From Nocardiopsis sp. CC223A (GTDB lineage: Bacteria; Actinomycetota; Actinomycetes; Streptosporangiales; Streptosporangiaceae): 64,000 nt of DNA. Below are positions 54,380 through 63,176 of this stretch, one piece after another (the stretch's first letter is position 1; the number at the start of each line of letters is the position of its first letter). The notes beneath the pieces are model-generated. The model did not search any database, was not told the origin of the DNA, and saw only the letters and a program-made list of their open reading frames with translations. Location of the stretch: NCBI RefSeq assembly GCF_030766825.1, contig NZ_JASFDV010000009.1:55616-119615 (forward strand), read 5' to 3'. Both the position numbers and the translations under genes were made by a program.

Positions 54380-54850
54380 ATGATCGAAGGCATGAACACG
54401 ACCCCGACGCGCCCGCTGTTCGCGCTGTACACCGCCCTCCTACTGGTCGGCACGGCGCTGGCCGTGTGGTGGGCGGCCCGGACGTCCCCGGAGGAGGCGC
54501 GGAACCGGGGGATCACACCGTCCGAGGCCGACTACGCGATCACACCGCCTCCGCTGCCGGAGTGGTCCGTGCCCGTCATCGGGGTCGTCGGCCTGCTGCT
54601 CGCCCTGACCGGCGGGGCGCTGGTGATCCGCGAGCTGCGGGCGGGCCGGGCGGCCTTCGCCTGGGGACTGACGTCCTTCCTCCTGCTGCCGGTGGCCCTG
54701 TTCGGGGGCCTGTGGTGGGCCATCGCGACCGCCCCCGCCATCGGTGCCAACATCGGCCTGGGCCTGATGCTCATCACCCTGGGCCCGTTCGCCCTGGTCT
54801 TCCTCCTCGGCGCCGCCCTCACCGCCCTCCTCACCCGCCACCACAGGTGA
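54380..54850 (+). CDS. Small integral membrane protein
   Basis: Protein of 156 residues from ATG 54380; an ATG at 54392 (MNTTPTRPLF) is an equally possible start, since neither has a well-spaced ribosome site. Four hydrophobic segments (about 13-31, 67-84, 94-115, 122-148), with a charged outside loop after the first (RTSPEEARNRGITPSEADYAI). No family recognised. No partner genes adjacent. Confidence 0.7.
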   Translation: MIEGMNTTPTRPLFALYTALLLVGTALAVWWAARTSPEEARNRGITPSEADYAITPPPLPEWSVPVIGVVGLLLALTGGALVIRELRAGRAAFAWGLTSFLLLPVALFGGLWWAIATAPAIGANIGLGLMLITLGPFALVFLLGAALTALLTRHHR

Positions 54851-55363
54851 CCCCACCCGGAGCCCCCGACCACCAACCCTTACAGGGGGTTGTCCCCCCG
54901 CCCGGGGTGCTCGGCCCCATCCCGGAGGGAGAACCGCCGCCCTCCACCCCGGGGGGTTGTCCACCCGCTCGCAAACCCCGACCCCGGCCCTGTCACGCCA
55001 GTGGGGTGCCCGGCCCCAGGGGGTCTTCGCGACAGAGGTGAAGGTTTCCAAAAGCTCAGCCGCTTGGAAACGGACGGGGCGCTACGCGTGGGCCCGGCCC
55101 CGGCCGCAGTCGGCGCCCGGCAGCTTGTGGAGGGCATCGTTGGGCGCACGTCCCGGGTGGTGGGGGTGTGACTGCCGGAGCCGGGTGCGCGCGGAGCGTG
55201 CACACCCGCACCGCCCGGAAAGGGAGGCAATGGTCCGCCTGCGAACAGAGGAGCGCTCCACGCTCGCTTGAAAGCCCGACCACAGACGGGGTGACCCCAG
55301 CCGTGCCCGCCCTCCCCGCCCCAGGGGGGTGAAGGGAGGAGGAACCGCCACCTCCGCCCCAGA
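54851..55363. other. Gene-free intergenic region
   Basis: I find no reading frame with the window's codon bias here. One perfect 8-bp stem GTTTCCAA (55044-55051) / TTGGAAAC (55064-55071) with a 12-nt loop stands out, since it is AT-richer than its surroundings. Several GC runs could also fold. No promoter identified. Confidence 0.5.
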
Positions 55364-55409
55364 GGGCTGTGGAAGGAGCGTCCTCGGCACCCGCCCCGCT
55401 CCACAGCCC
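55364..55409 (-). terminator. Probable terminator of the glutamine synthetase-like gene
   Basis: GGGCTGTGGA (55364-55373) pairs perfectly with TCCACAGCCC (55400-55409), 50 bp beyond the stop of the minus-strand gene at 55459. The loop of 26 nt is long, so this is only a moderate call. Confidence 0.45.
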
Positions 55410-55412
55410 CTG

Positions 55413-55461
55413 CAAGCCCTACAAGCCCTACAAGCCCTACAAGCCCTACAAGCAAGCCCTA
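55413..55461. repeat. 9-bp tandem repeat reaching into the glnA2 stop codon
   Basis: Four exact head-to-tail copies of CAAGCCCTA (55413-55448), a 4-base piece CAAG, then a fifth copy (55453-55461) whose last three bases are the complement of the TAG stop of the minus-strand gene. On that strand the unit is TAGGGCTTG. Confidence 0.9.
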
Positions 55462-56820
55462 CAGGGTGGGCAGGTAGCGCTGCAACTCGTACGGCGTCAC
55501 CTGGCGGCGGTAGTCGTGCCACTCCGCCTTCTTGTTCCTCAGGAAGAAGTCGAACACGTGCTCCCCGAGCGTCTCGGCGACCAGCTCGCTGTTCTCCATC
55601 AGGCGCAGCGCCTCGTCCAGGCTCTGCGGCAGCGGCCGGATCCCCAGCGCACGGCGCTCCGAGTCGGTGAGCGCCCACACGTCGTCCTCGGCGCCCGGGG
55701 GCAGCTCGTACCCCTCCTCGATGCCCTTCAGGCCCGCGGCCAGGATCACCGCGTACGCCAGGTACGGGTTGCAGGCCGTGTCCATGGACCGGATCTCGAT
55801 CCGGCTGGAGTTGGACTTGCCCGGCTTGTACATGGGCACCCGCACCAGCGCCGACCGGTTGTTGTGGCCCCAGCAGATGTACGCGGGCGCCTCGCCGCCC
55901 ATCCCCGCCGAGGCGGCGGGGTCGTCCCACAGCCGCTTGTAGGAGTTCACCCACTGGTTGGTGACCGCGGTGATCTCATCGGCGTGCCGGAGCAGGCCTG
56001 CGATGAACCCGCGCCCGACCTTGGACAGCTGGTATTCGGCGCCGGGCTCGTAGAAGGCGTTGCGGTCGCCCTCGAACAGCGACAGGTGGGTGTGCATGCC
56101 CGACCCCGGGTACTGGGTGAAGGGCTTGGGCATGAACGTCGCGTACACGTCCTGCTCCATCGCCACCTCCTTCATCACGAGCCGGAAGGTCATGATGTTG
56201 TCGGCGGTGGTCAGCGCGTCCGCGTACCGCAGGTCGATCTCCTGCTGGCCGGGCCCGCCCTCGTGGTGGCTGAACTCCACCGAGATGCCCATGGCTTCGA
56301 GCATGTTGATGGCGTTGCGCCGGAAGTCGTGCGCGCTGTTGTGCGGGGTGTGGTCGAAGTAGCCGCCGGAGTCGTTGGGCACGGGCAGCTCGCCCAGCTC
56401 GGGCATCTTCTTGAGCAGGTAGAACTCGATCTCGGGGTGCGTGTAGAACGTGAACCCGAGGTCGGAGGCCTTGCCGAGCTGGCGCTTGAGGACGTGCCGG
56501 GGGTCGGCGGAGGACGGCGAGCCGTCGGGCATGAGGATGTCGCAGTACATGCGCGCGGTGCCGTGCGGTTCGTTGCGCCAGGGCAGCACCTGGAACGTGG
56601 CCGGGTCGGGCTGGGCCAGCATGTCGGCCTCGTACACGCGGGCGAAGCCCTCGATGGCGGAGCCGTCGAACCCGATGCCCTCGGAGAAGGCCGCTTCGAG
56701 TTCGGCGGGGGCCACCGCGACCGACTTGAGGTACCCGAGCACGTCGGTGAACCACAGCCGTACGAACCGGATGTCGCGCTCCTCCAACGTGCGGAGCACG
56801 AATTCCTGCTGTCGATTCAC
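55459..56820 (-). CDS. glnA2: Glutamine synthetase-like enzyme, GlnA2 type
   Basis: Protein of 453 residues from GTG 56820 (GAGGAAGG upstream), close in sequence, as I recall it, to Streptomyces GlnA2 (SCO2241), which has been described as a gamma-glutamylpolyamine synthetase. The grasp domain shows GFDGSAIEGFARVYEADM (near 50-67), then HPEIEFYLL, EFSHHEGGPGQQEID, GSGMHTHLSLF and WGHNNRSALVRVPMYKP. The NLYDLP-like adenylylation site of GlnA1 is missing, so GlnE would not regulate it. Its job is probably ligation of glutamate to an amine rather than ammonia assimilation. Confidence 0.88.
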   Translation of the reverse strand: MNRQQEFVLRTLEERDIRFVRLWFTDVLGYLKSVAVAPAELEAAFSEGIGFDGSAIEGFARVYEADMLAQPDPATFQVLPWRNEPHGTARMYCDILMPDGSPSSADPRHVLKRQLGKASDLGFTFYTHPEIEFYLLKKMPELGELPVPNDSGGYFDHTPHNSAHDFRRNAINMLEAMGISVEFSHHEGGPGQQEIDLRYADALTTADNIMTFRLVMKEVAMEQDVYATFMPKPFTQYPGSGMHTHLSLFEGDRNAFYEPGAEYQLSKVGRGFIAGLLRHADEITAVTNQWVNSYKRLWDDPAASAGMGGEAPAYICWGHNNRSALVRVPMYKPGKSNSSRIEIRSMDTACNPYLAYAVILAAGLKGIEEGYELPPGAEDDVWALTDSERRALGIRPLPQSLDEALRLMENSELVAETLGEHVFDFFLRNKKAEWHDYRRQVTPYELQRYLPTL

Positions 56821-57031
56821 GATCAACCTTCCTCGATGACGGTCGGCCCTGGTCGGGTGTCCCGGGCCCAGTCTGCCGTGTGCATATTTCCGGGATATTT
56901 CCGCGCCCACCGCGTAGGCGGCCCGGTTCGTCCCCTTGTCCCGCTTCTTCCTCGCATTATGGCCGGTGGCGGTGTGTCCCGGGGCCTACCCGCTCGGGCG
57001 CGACCGGGAACCCTCCGGCTAGGCTCGTGTC

Positions 57032-58840
57032 GTGGCACAGCTGAGAATCGCACTCGCCCAGGTCAACCCGACGGTCGGTGACCTGGAGGGCAATCTGAGG
57101 ATCGTCGTGGACTCCGCGCGGCAGGCCCGGGACCGGGGGGCGCATCTGCTCGCCCTGCCGGAGATGGTGGTCACCGGTTACCCGGTGGAGGACCTGGCCC
57201 TGCGCAACTCCTTCGTGTCGGCCTCGATCAAGGCCCTGCACCGCCTGGCCGCGGAGCTGGCGGCGCAGGGGCTGGGGGACCTGCCGGCGGTGGTGGGCTT
57301 CCTGTCGCGCCGGGAGGGGCCGGGGGCCCGGTACGGCCAGCCCGCGGGGGCCCCGCAGAACGCGGTGGCGGTCCTGCACGAGGGGGCGGTGGTGGTCACC
57401 TCCGCCAAGCACCACCTGCCGAACTACGGGGTGTTCGACGAGTTCCGCAACTTCGTGCCGGGCGACACCTTCCCGGTGGTGCGGGTGCGCGGTGTGGACG
57501 TGGGCATCGCGGTGTGCGAGGACCTGTGGCAGGAGGGCGGCCCGGTCACGGCGGCCCGCGCGGCCGGGGTGGGCCTGCTGCTGTCGCTCAACGGGTCCCC
57601 GTACGAGCGGCACAAGGACGACGTACGCCTGGAGCTGTGTCAGCGGCGCGCCCGGGAGGTCGGTGCGGCGCTGGCGTACGTGAACATGGTGGGCGGCCAG
57701 GACGAGCTGGTCTTCGAGGGCGACTCGCTGGTGGTGGACGCCGAGGGCGAGCTGGTGGCCCGCGCCCCCCAGTTCACCGAAGCGCTGCTGGTGGCCGACC
57801 TGGACCTGCCCGCGGGTGACGACGCCGGAAGGAACCCCGGAACGGGCCCCCGCACCGACGCCGTCCCGCACACCGACGAGGTCGTGGACGGCCTGACCAT
57901 CGTCCGCCGCACCGTGTCGACCGCCCCCGTGGAGCCGTACACCCCGGACGAGAACGTGGTCACCCCGCGCCCCGACCCCCTCTCCGACGTGGGCGAGGTC
58001 TACCGCGCCCTGGTCACGGGTCTGCGCGACTACGTCACCAAGAACGGTTTCGCCTCCGTCCTGGTGGCGATCTCCGGCGGTATCGACTCCGCGCTCACCG
58101 CCACCATCGCGGTGGACGCCGTCGGCGCCGACCGCGTGCACGGGGTGCTGCTGCCCAGCGAGTACTCCAGCGGCCATTCGATCACCGACGCCGAGGAGCT
58201 GGCCCGCCGCCAGGGCTTCGCGGCCCGCACGATCGCGATCGCCCCGGTGGTGGAGGCATTCGAGGCCGCCACCGCCAAGGCGGGTGCGGCGCTGGACGGG
58301 TTGTCGGCGGAGAACCTCCAGGCGCGGGTGCGCGGCACCGTGGTGATGGCGCTGTCCAACCAGGAGGGCCACCTGGTGCTGGCCACCGGCAACAAGAGCG
58401 AGGCGGCCACCGGGTACTCGACCCTGTACGGCGACTCGGTGGGCGGGTTCGCGCCCATCAAGGACTGCTGGAAGACACTGGTGTGGGAGCTGTCCCGGTG
58501 GCGCAACGCCGAGGCGGTCCGGGAGGGCGCGGTCCCGCCGATCCCGGAGAACTCGATCGAGAAGCCGCCCAGCGCGGAGCTGCGCCCGGACCAGCTCGAC
58601 ACCGACTCGCTGCCCGACTACGCGCTGCTGGACTCGGTGCTGGACGCCTACATCGGCACCGACAAGGGCGAGGCGGAGTTGATCTTCGCCGGGTACGACC
58701 CGGAGCTGGTGCGGCGGGTGATCCGGTTGGTGGACCGGGCCGAGTACAAGCGCCGCCAGTCGGCGCCGGGCACCAAGATCAGCGCCCGCAACCTGGGCCG
58801 GGACCGTCGGCTGCCGATCACCAACCGCTGGACGGTCTGA
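57032..58840 (+). CDS. nadE: Glutamine-dependent NAD+ synthetase
   Basis: Protein of 602 residues with two domains. The N-terminal nitrilase-type glutaminase has the E-K-C triad: LPEMVVTGYP (near 47), SAKHHLPNYGVFDE (near 128), VCEDLWQEGG (Cys near 161). The C-terminal synthetase has the P-loop ISGGIDSALT (near 348) and LATGNKSE. It amidates NaAD to NAD with glutamine nitrogen. The start is GTG 57032 (MAQLRIALAQVNPTVGD). Divergent from glnA2. Confidence 0.95.
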   Translation: MAQLRIALAQVNPTVGDLEGNLRIVVDSARQARDRGAHLLALPEMVVTGYPVEDLALRNSFVSASIKALHRLAAELAAQGLGDLPAVVGFLSRREGPGARYGQPAGAPQNAVAVLHEGAVVVTSAKHHLPNYGVFDEFRNFVPGDTFPVVRVRGVDVGIAVCEDLWQEGGPVTAARAAGVGLLLSLNGSPYERHKDDVRLELCQRRAREVGAALAYVNMVGGQDELVFEGDSLVVDAEGELVARAPQFTEALLVADLDLPAGDDAGRNPGTGPRTDAVPHTDEVVDGLTIVRRTVSTAPVEPYTPDENVVTPRPDPLSDVGEVYRALVTGLRDYVTKNGFASVLVAISGGIDSALTATIAVDAVGADRVHGVLLPSEYSSGHSITDAEELARRQGFAARTIAIAPVVEAFEAATAKAGAALDGLSAENLQARVRGTVVMALSNQEGHLVLATGNKSEAATGYSTLYGDSVGGFAPIKDCWKTLVWELSRWRNAEAVREGAVPPIPENSIEKPPSAELRPDQLDTDSLPDYALLDSVLDAYIGTDKGEAELIFAGYDPELVRRVIRLVDRAEYKRRQSAPGTKISARNLGRDRRLPITNRWTV

Positions 58841-58859
58841 TCCCTCTCTCCCTCCCTTC

Positions 58860-58885
58860 CCCTCCCCTCCCCGGGGAGGGGAGGG
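58860..58885. terminator. Bidirectional terminator between nadE and the opposing gene
   Basis: CCCTCCCCTCCCC and its complement GGGGAGGGGAGGG meet as a perfect 13-bp inverted repeat (58860-58872/58873-58885), between two gene ends that face each other. Confidence 0.7.
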
Positions 58886-58889
58886 CCGG

Positions 58890-59595
58890 TCAGTCCAGCC
58901 GGCCCAGGGCCTGGCGGCCCAGGGCCTGGCGGCCCGGTTCGCCCATGAGCCGCACCTCGACGCTGCGGTCCGCACCGTCCCCGCCCTCGGGGCCGCGCGT
59001 GAAGGTGCGCACCACGGTGATGTACACCTCTCCCTGATGGGCCGGCAGGATCGCCGGGAGGGAATCGCCGGGAAGGAGCCGTCCCGTGCGGCCAGGGCCA
59101 GGCGGCTCTGCTCACCGGCGTCGGAGCTCTGGCCCCAGTGGACGCCGTCCTCGCCGCCGCGGACGTGGGCGAACTCCTCGTCGAAGCGGCGCCGTGCCCG
59201 GTCGGCGTCCTCCCAGGGGGGTAGGTCACGGACAGGTTGTGCAGGCCACCGTCCGGGCTCTGGGTGCTCCAGGAGCAACCGCCGTCGCCGGGGACGCCGG
59301 AGGCCGCGGTGTGGCCCGGTCCGGCCAGGGTCTCCTCCGGCAGAGCGGTACAGGGGTCGTCGGGGAGTGTGTCCGGTCCCGGGCCGAGGTCGAACCGGCT
59401 CGCCTGCTCCGGTCCCCGGTAGGCGAGCAGGTCGGCCGAGGTGGCGCTCTGCGCGGGGGAAGCCGGGGCGGCGGGCCCGGTTCCCGGGCCGGAGCCCAGG
59501 ATGAGGGCACCGGCCCCGAGCAGGAGTGCGGCCGCGGACACGGCCATGGCCGTCCGGATGCGGACACGTCGGGCGGATGGGGGAGCGGAGGGCAC
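58890..59595 (-). pseudogene. DUF3558-like extracellular protein gene broken by two frameshifts
   Basis: From GTG 59595 (GAGG upstream) the frame has a membrane/signal segment (AMAVSAAALLLGAGALILG, near 16-34) and a secreted domain start (DPCTALPEETL, GGCSWSTQSPDGG) like DUF3558 proteins. At 59216-59221 a run of six G shifts the frame; the next frame continues sensibly (WEDADRARRRFDEEFAHV, WGQSSDAGEQSRLALAARDG). Near 59050-59085 the unit CCCGGCGAT occurs twice, 14 bp apart, shifting the frame again. The third frame ends EVYITVVRTFTRG ... RQALGRQALGRLD and stops at 58890. The pieces join into one coherent protein of about 235 residues. Confidence 0.7.
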
Positions 59596-59668
59596 GGGGG
59601 TACCTCGTCCGTGGGAGAAGCGCTTGGCGTCGCGGTCTCCCCGCCACCCGATGCCGACCCTCCGGGGG

Positions 59669-62600
59669 CTATCCCAGGCCGAGCTCCCGTAGCCGGGCGC
59701 CGGCGGTGGCGCGGTTGGGCACGCCCAGCTTGGCGAGGATGTTGGACACGTGGACGCTGGCCGTCTTGGCGGAGATGAACAGCTCCTCGGCGATGCGGGC
59801 GTTGGTGCTCCCCACGGCGAGCAGCCGGGCGACCTCCAGCTCGCGGGCGGTCAGCCCGGCGGGCGCGGCCGGAGCGGGCCCCGTGCCGGTGAGGCCGACA
59901 CCGATCCGGCGGGCCAGGTCGGTGGCGGAGGCGGCCAGCGGTGCGGCCCCGTGCCGGTCGGCTGCCTCGTGGGCGGCGCGCACCAGTTCCCGGGCCCGGT
60001 CGCGTTCCCCGGCCGCCACGGCGGCGCGGGCGGTGCGCAGCCGGGCGGCGGCCAGGTGGAGGGGCATGGGGGTGTCCTCCCAGGCGGTCACCGCCCGCGC
60101 CCACAGGTCGAGGCGGGCGGCGGGGTCGGTGCCGTCGAGTTCGGCGGCGTAGGCCAGGACCCGGGCGCGGTGGGCGCGCTGCGGGGTGCCGGTGGCGGCC
60201 ATGGCCCGGGTGACCTTCACGACCATGGCCATGACGCGGCGGGCCCGGTCGCCCCCACCGGTTCCCGCCTCGGCCGCCCGCGCGGCGGCCTCGGCCATCA
60301 CGTCGACCAGCGGCCAGGTGTAGCCGCGGGAGGCCTCCAGCTCCAACTGCTCCAGGGCCTGCTCGGACAGGGCCAGGACGGCGTCCGCCGAGCCCTCGGC
60401 CAGCCCCGTCTCCAGCTTGGCCAACAGGTCCATCTGGATGATGTTCATGCGGGCGGCGTCGGGGATCCGGTCGCCCGGCGACCAGCGCGAGACCGCGCGC
60501 GCGGTGTCCAGGTCGCCCATGGCGGCGGCACTGCGGGCCAGGACCGCGTCCACGTAGGAGCGGTCCTTGACGGGTCCGCGGGTGCGCAGGATCATCTCGC
60601 AGATCTCGCGGGCCTGGGCCAGGTCGCCGAGCTCGAAGTGGATCTCGGCGCGGTTCTGGTGGTTGAACGTCTTGTGGACGGACGCCCAGCCCATCTGTTC
60701 GTGGCGGGCCAGGGACTCCTCCAGCACCCGCAGCCCCTCCTCGTGGCGGCCCAGCTCGCGCAGGAAGTGCCCGAGGTTCCCGGCACCGCGCGCCTCCAGC
60801 GAGGGCTCGGAGACCTCGGCGGCGATCTTCATGGCCTCTTCGATGAGCGGGCGGCCGCGCTCCAGGTCGCCGTCGCCGATGTGGAGGCTGCCCAGGGTGA
60901 TGCGGGCGTCGGCGGCCGCGCACCGGTCGGTGGGGTCGGAGGTCTCGGCCAGGGCGATGGCCTTCTCGGCGAGTTCGCGCGCCGAGTGCCCGGTCTCGCG
61001 CAGGTCGCGCAGCCGCTCCTGGTCGGGTGGGACGAGGCGGTCGGCGCGGTGGCGCAGGCTCTCACGGGCCAGGACGGACAGCAGGGAGGCGTAACCCGGC
61101 ATGTGGGGCGGGTGCAGGTCCAGGGCCGCGACCAGGTCGGTGATGCCGCTGCCGCAGGTGCTCAGTGAGCGGGCCAGGCCGCGGCGGCGCAGCAGGGTGG
61201 CCTTGACGGCGCGGGTGTGGTCGTCGGCGGGGTCCTCGGGGAGGGTGGCCAGGGCCGCGTCGGCGAGTTCAAGGGCGCGGCGGCCGCGCCCGGCGTCCAC
61301 GGCGGCCCCGGCGGCGCGGGAGACGACCTCGGCCCAGCCGTGGTTCTGAACGCGGTCCTGGGCGTCGGGCACCTGGTCCCACAGGGACAGGACCCGCTCC
61401 AGCATGTCGAGTTCCTCGCTGGAGGCGAGGGTGTCCCCGGCGCGGACGGCGGCCCACCAGGCGGCCTGTAGGGCCCGCGGCAGCTCGCGGGCGGCCATGT
61501 AGTGGTGGGCCTCCTCGGCGGCGCGCCGCTCGTAGGGGAACAGGTCGGGCCGCTCGTCGATGAGCAGGGCGAAGCGCAGGTGCAGGCGGGTGTGCGGGCC
61601 GGGCAGGAGCTCGCCGTGCACGGCGTCGCGCAGCAGGGCGTGGCGGAAGCGGTAGCCCTCGCCGTCGACCTTGAGGACGTTGGCGTCGACCAGGGCGTGC
61701 AGGGCGGTTTCGAGGTCGGTGTCGGGCAGGCCGACGGCCTGGCGCAGCACCTCGTGGTCGATGCCGCCGGAGACGGCGCCGACCGAGGCCGTGCGCAGGA
61801 CGGACCGGGCGGTGTCGTCGAAGCCCTGGAGGGGTTCCAGGAGCAGGTCGCGGAACCGGTCGGGGACGTCTCCGTGCCCGGCGGGGGCGTCGGCCAGGGA
61901 CTCCACGAACAGGGGGACGCCCTCGGTGCGGCGGTAGAGCTCGTCGAGCTCGTGCGGGGGCAGCGGGCGGCCGCCGCGCAGGGCGGCGGCGTGCTCGCCG
62001 GTCTCGGCGAGGGTGAGCGGGGCCAGCCGCAGGGATTCCACGCCCGGGACGCGTTCGAGTTCGGGCAGTAGGCGGCGCAGCGGGTGGGTGCGGTGCAGGT
62101 CGTCGCTGCGGTAGGTGGCGATGATCTGCACGCCGGGCAGTTCGAGGTTGCGGATGAGGAAGACGAGCAGGTCGCGGCTGGCGCTGTCGGCCCAGTGCAG
62201 GTCTTCCAGGACGAAGGTCACGCCCTCGTCCCCGGCGCTGTGGTTGAGCAGGCGCAGTACCTGCTCGAAGAGTATGCCGCGGTTCTCGGGCTCGTGGAAG
62301 GCGCCCCGGTTCTCGGGGCGGCCGGTGGAGAGTTCGCCCAGCTCGGGAAGGAGGCGGGCGAGTTCGCCGGTGCCGCCGGGGGCGGCCGCCGTGAACAGCT
62401 CGGGGCCGCGCTCGCGCAGGAGCCGACGCAGGATCGCGGTGAAGGGGGCGTAGGAGAGGCCGTCGCCGCCCAGTTGCAGACAGGCGCCGACGTACACCGC
62501 GCACGGGGGCAGGGCGGCGGCGAATTCGCTGATGAGGCGGCTCTTGCCGACTCCCGCGTCGCCGCCCAGGAGGATCATGCCGGGGCCGGCGGTCCGGGTG

Positions 62601-62689
62601 CGGTGGGCGTGGTCGTGCAGGGCGCCGAGTTCGGCCGCGCGGCCGATGAACACGGGGCCGTTGTCGGCAAGAAGGGGCATACCGCTCAT
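59669..62689 (-). CDS. LAL-type regulator, copy 3
   Basis: Protein of 1006 residues. ATPase domain with VFIGRAAEL (13-21), Walker A GDAGVGKS (43-50), Walker B TFVLEDLHWADSA near 165 and RSDDLHRTHPLRRLLP. TPR-like helices follow (clear around 640-760: GHFLRELGRHEEGLRVLEES), then a C-terminal LuxR helix-turn-helix (LTARELEVARLLAVGSTNARIAEELFIS then KTASVHVSNILAKLG). The helix-turn-helix differs clearly from copies 1 and 2, so DNA targets should differ. Start ATG 62689 or 62680. Its inducer is unknown; the decayed gene at the right edge is its closest relative. Confidence 0.88.
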   Translation of the reverse strand: MSGMPLLADNGPVFIGRAAELGALHDHAHRTRTAGPGMILLGGDAGVGKSRLISEFAAALPPCAVYVGACLQLGGDGLSYAPFTAILRRLLRERGPELFTAAAPGGTGELARLLPELGELSTGRPENRGAFHEPENRGILFEQVLRLLNHSAGDEGVTFVLEDLHWADSASRDLLVFLIRNLELPGVQIIATYRSDDLHRTHPLRRLLPELERVPGVESLRLAPLTLAETGEHAAALRGGRPLPPHELDELYRRTEGVPLFVESLADAPAGHGDVPDRFRDLLLEPLQGFDDTARSVLRTASVGAVSGGIDHEVLRQAVGLPDTDLETALHALVDANVLKVDGEGYRFRHALLRDAVHGELLPGPHTRLHLRFALLIDERPDLFPYERRAAEEAHHYMAARELPRALQAAWWAAVRAGDTLASSEELDMLERVLSLWDQVPDAQDRVQNHGWAEVVSRAAGAAVDAGRGRRALELADAALATLPEDPADDHTRAVKATLLRRRGLARSLSTCGSGITDLVAALDLHPPHMPGYASLLSVLARESLRHRADRLVPPDQERLRDLRETGHSARELAEKAIALAETSDPTDRCAAADARITLGSLHIGDGDLERGRPLIEEAMKIAAEVSEPSLEARGAGNLGHFLRELGRHEEGLRVLEESLARHEQMGWASVHKTFNHQNRAEIHFELGDLAQAREICEMILRTRGPVKDRSYVDAVLARSAAAMGDLDTARAVSRWSPGDRIPDAARMNIIQMDLLAKLETGLAEGSADAVLALSEQALEQLELEASRGYTWPLVDVMAEAAARAAEAGTGGGDRARRVMAMVVKVTRAMAATGTPQRAHRARVLAYAAELDGTDPAARLDLWARAVTAWEDTPMPLHLAAARLRTARAAVAAGERDRARELVRAAHEAADRHGAAPLAASATDLARRIGVGLTGTGPAPAAPAGLTARELEVARLLAVGSTNARIAEELFISAKTASVHVSNILAKLGVPNRATAGARLRELGLG

Positions 62690-62791
62690 TATGCCGACCT
62701 CGGGTGACGGTTCGAAGGGGATTTCCGGTCGTGACGGCGGGGCCTGCGCCCGTGGGCCGGGCCCCGGCCGGGACCCGGCCGGGCCGCCTGG

Positions 62792-62947
62792 TCAGGCGGC
62801 CCGGCCGAAGCGCTCGGCCTTGCGCTCGGCCCGCTCGCGGCGGCGCGCCTCGGCGCGCTGCGCCCGGAGCTCCTGGCGCAGCCGCGCGGAGCGCAGGCGC
62901 TCCTCGACCATGGCGCGGGCGGTGGCGTTGAGCAGTTCGGGGTTCAT
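62792..62947 (-). CDS. Small arginine-rich helical protein
   Basis: Protein of 51 residues from ATG 62947 (GAGGAGC upstream). A single long charged helix: MNPELLNATARAMVEERL then alternating Arg/Ala/Glu (RSARLRQELRAQRAEARRRE) to the end. Such a helix could bind nucleic acid or a partner protein. A palindrome at 63033-63049 may be its operator. No family recognised beyond similar short ORFs common in actinomycetes. Confidence 0.65.
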   Translation of the reverse strand: MNPELLNATARAMVEERLRSARLRQELRAQRAEARRRERAERKAERFGRAA

Positions 62948-63032
62948 ACGGTGCTCCTCGAAGCGGTGTGTCGTGCCGGTGTCCCTCACCGACGACTCCA
63001 CGATCTCGCTGAGAACACCGCCCCCGCATCGG

Positions 63033-63049
63033 GAGAACACCCTGTTCTC
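63033..63049. promoter_or_regulatory. GAGAACA-3-TGTTCTC palindrome
   Basis: A perfect 7-3-7 inverted repeat (spacer CCC), 86 bp upstream of the small arginine-rich protein gene. A second half-site GAGAACAC lies at 63011-63018. The form fits a dimeric regulator site; the regulator is unknown. Confidence 0.4.
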
Positions 63050-63130
63050 GCGGTCGCCACGGGTGGTCTCCCGGGGGTCCGGCTAAGACATCGGGGCCCG
63101 GACCGGGTATCGGGCGGCCCCGGCCTAAGA

Positions 63131-63176
63131 GATCCCGGGCCCGGTCTGAGACCCGGGCTCAGACCGGGCCCGGATC
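63131..63176 (-). terminator. Long terminator hairpin after the LAL remnant
   Basis: Arms 63135-63150 and 63158-63173 form 16 perfect pairs around a 7-nt loop, and three more pairs follow a one-base bulge. The stop codon of the remnant lies in the right arm. The stability is high and the position fits transcription from the right. Confidence 0.7.

Noticed and set aside
55413..55461. The 9-bp repeats as iterons of an origin or as a coding repeat
   Set aside because: There is no replication gene or AT-rich unwinding region, and the frame reading QALQAL runs straight into antisense of glnA2.
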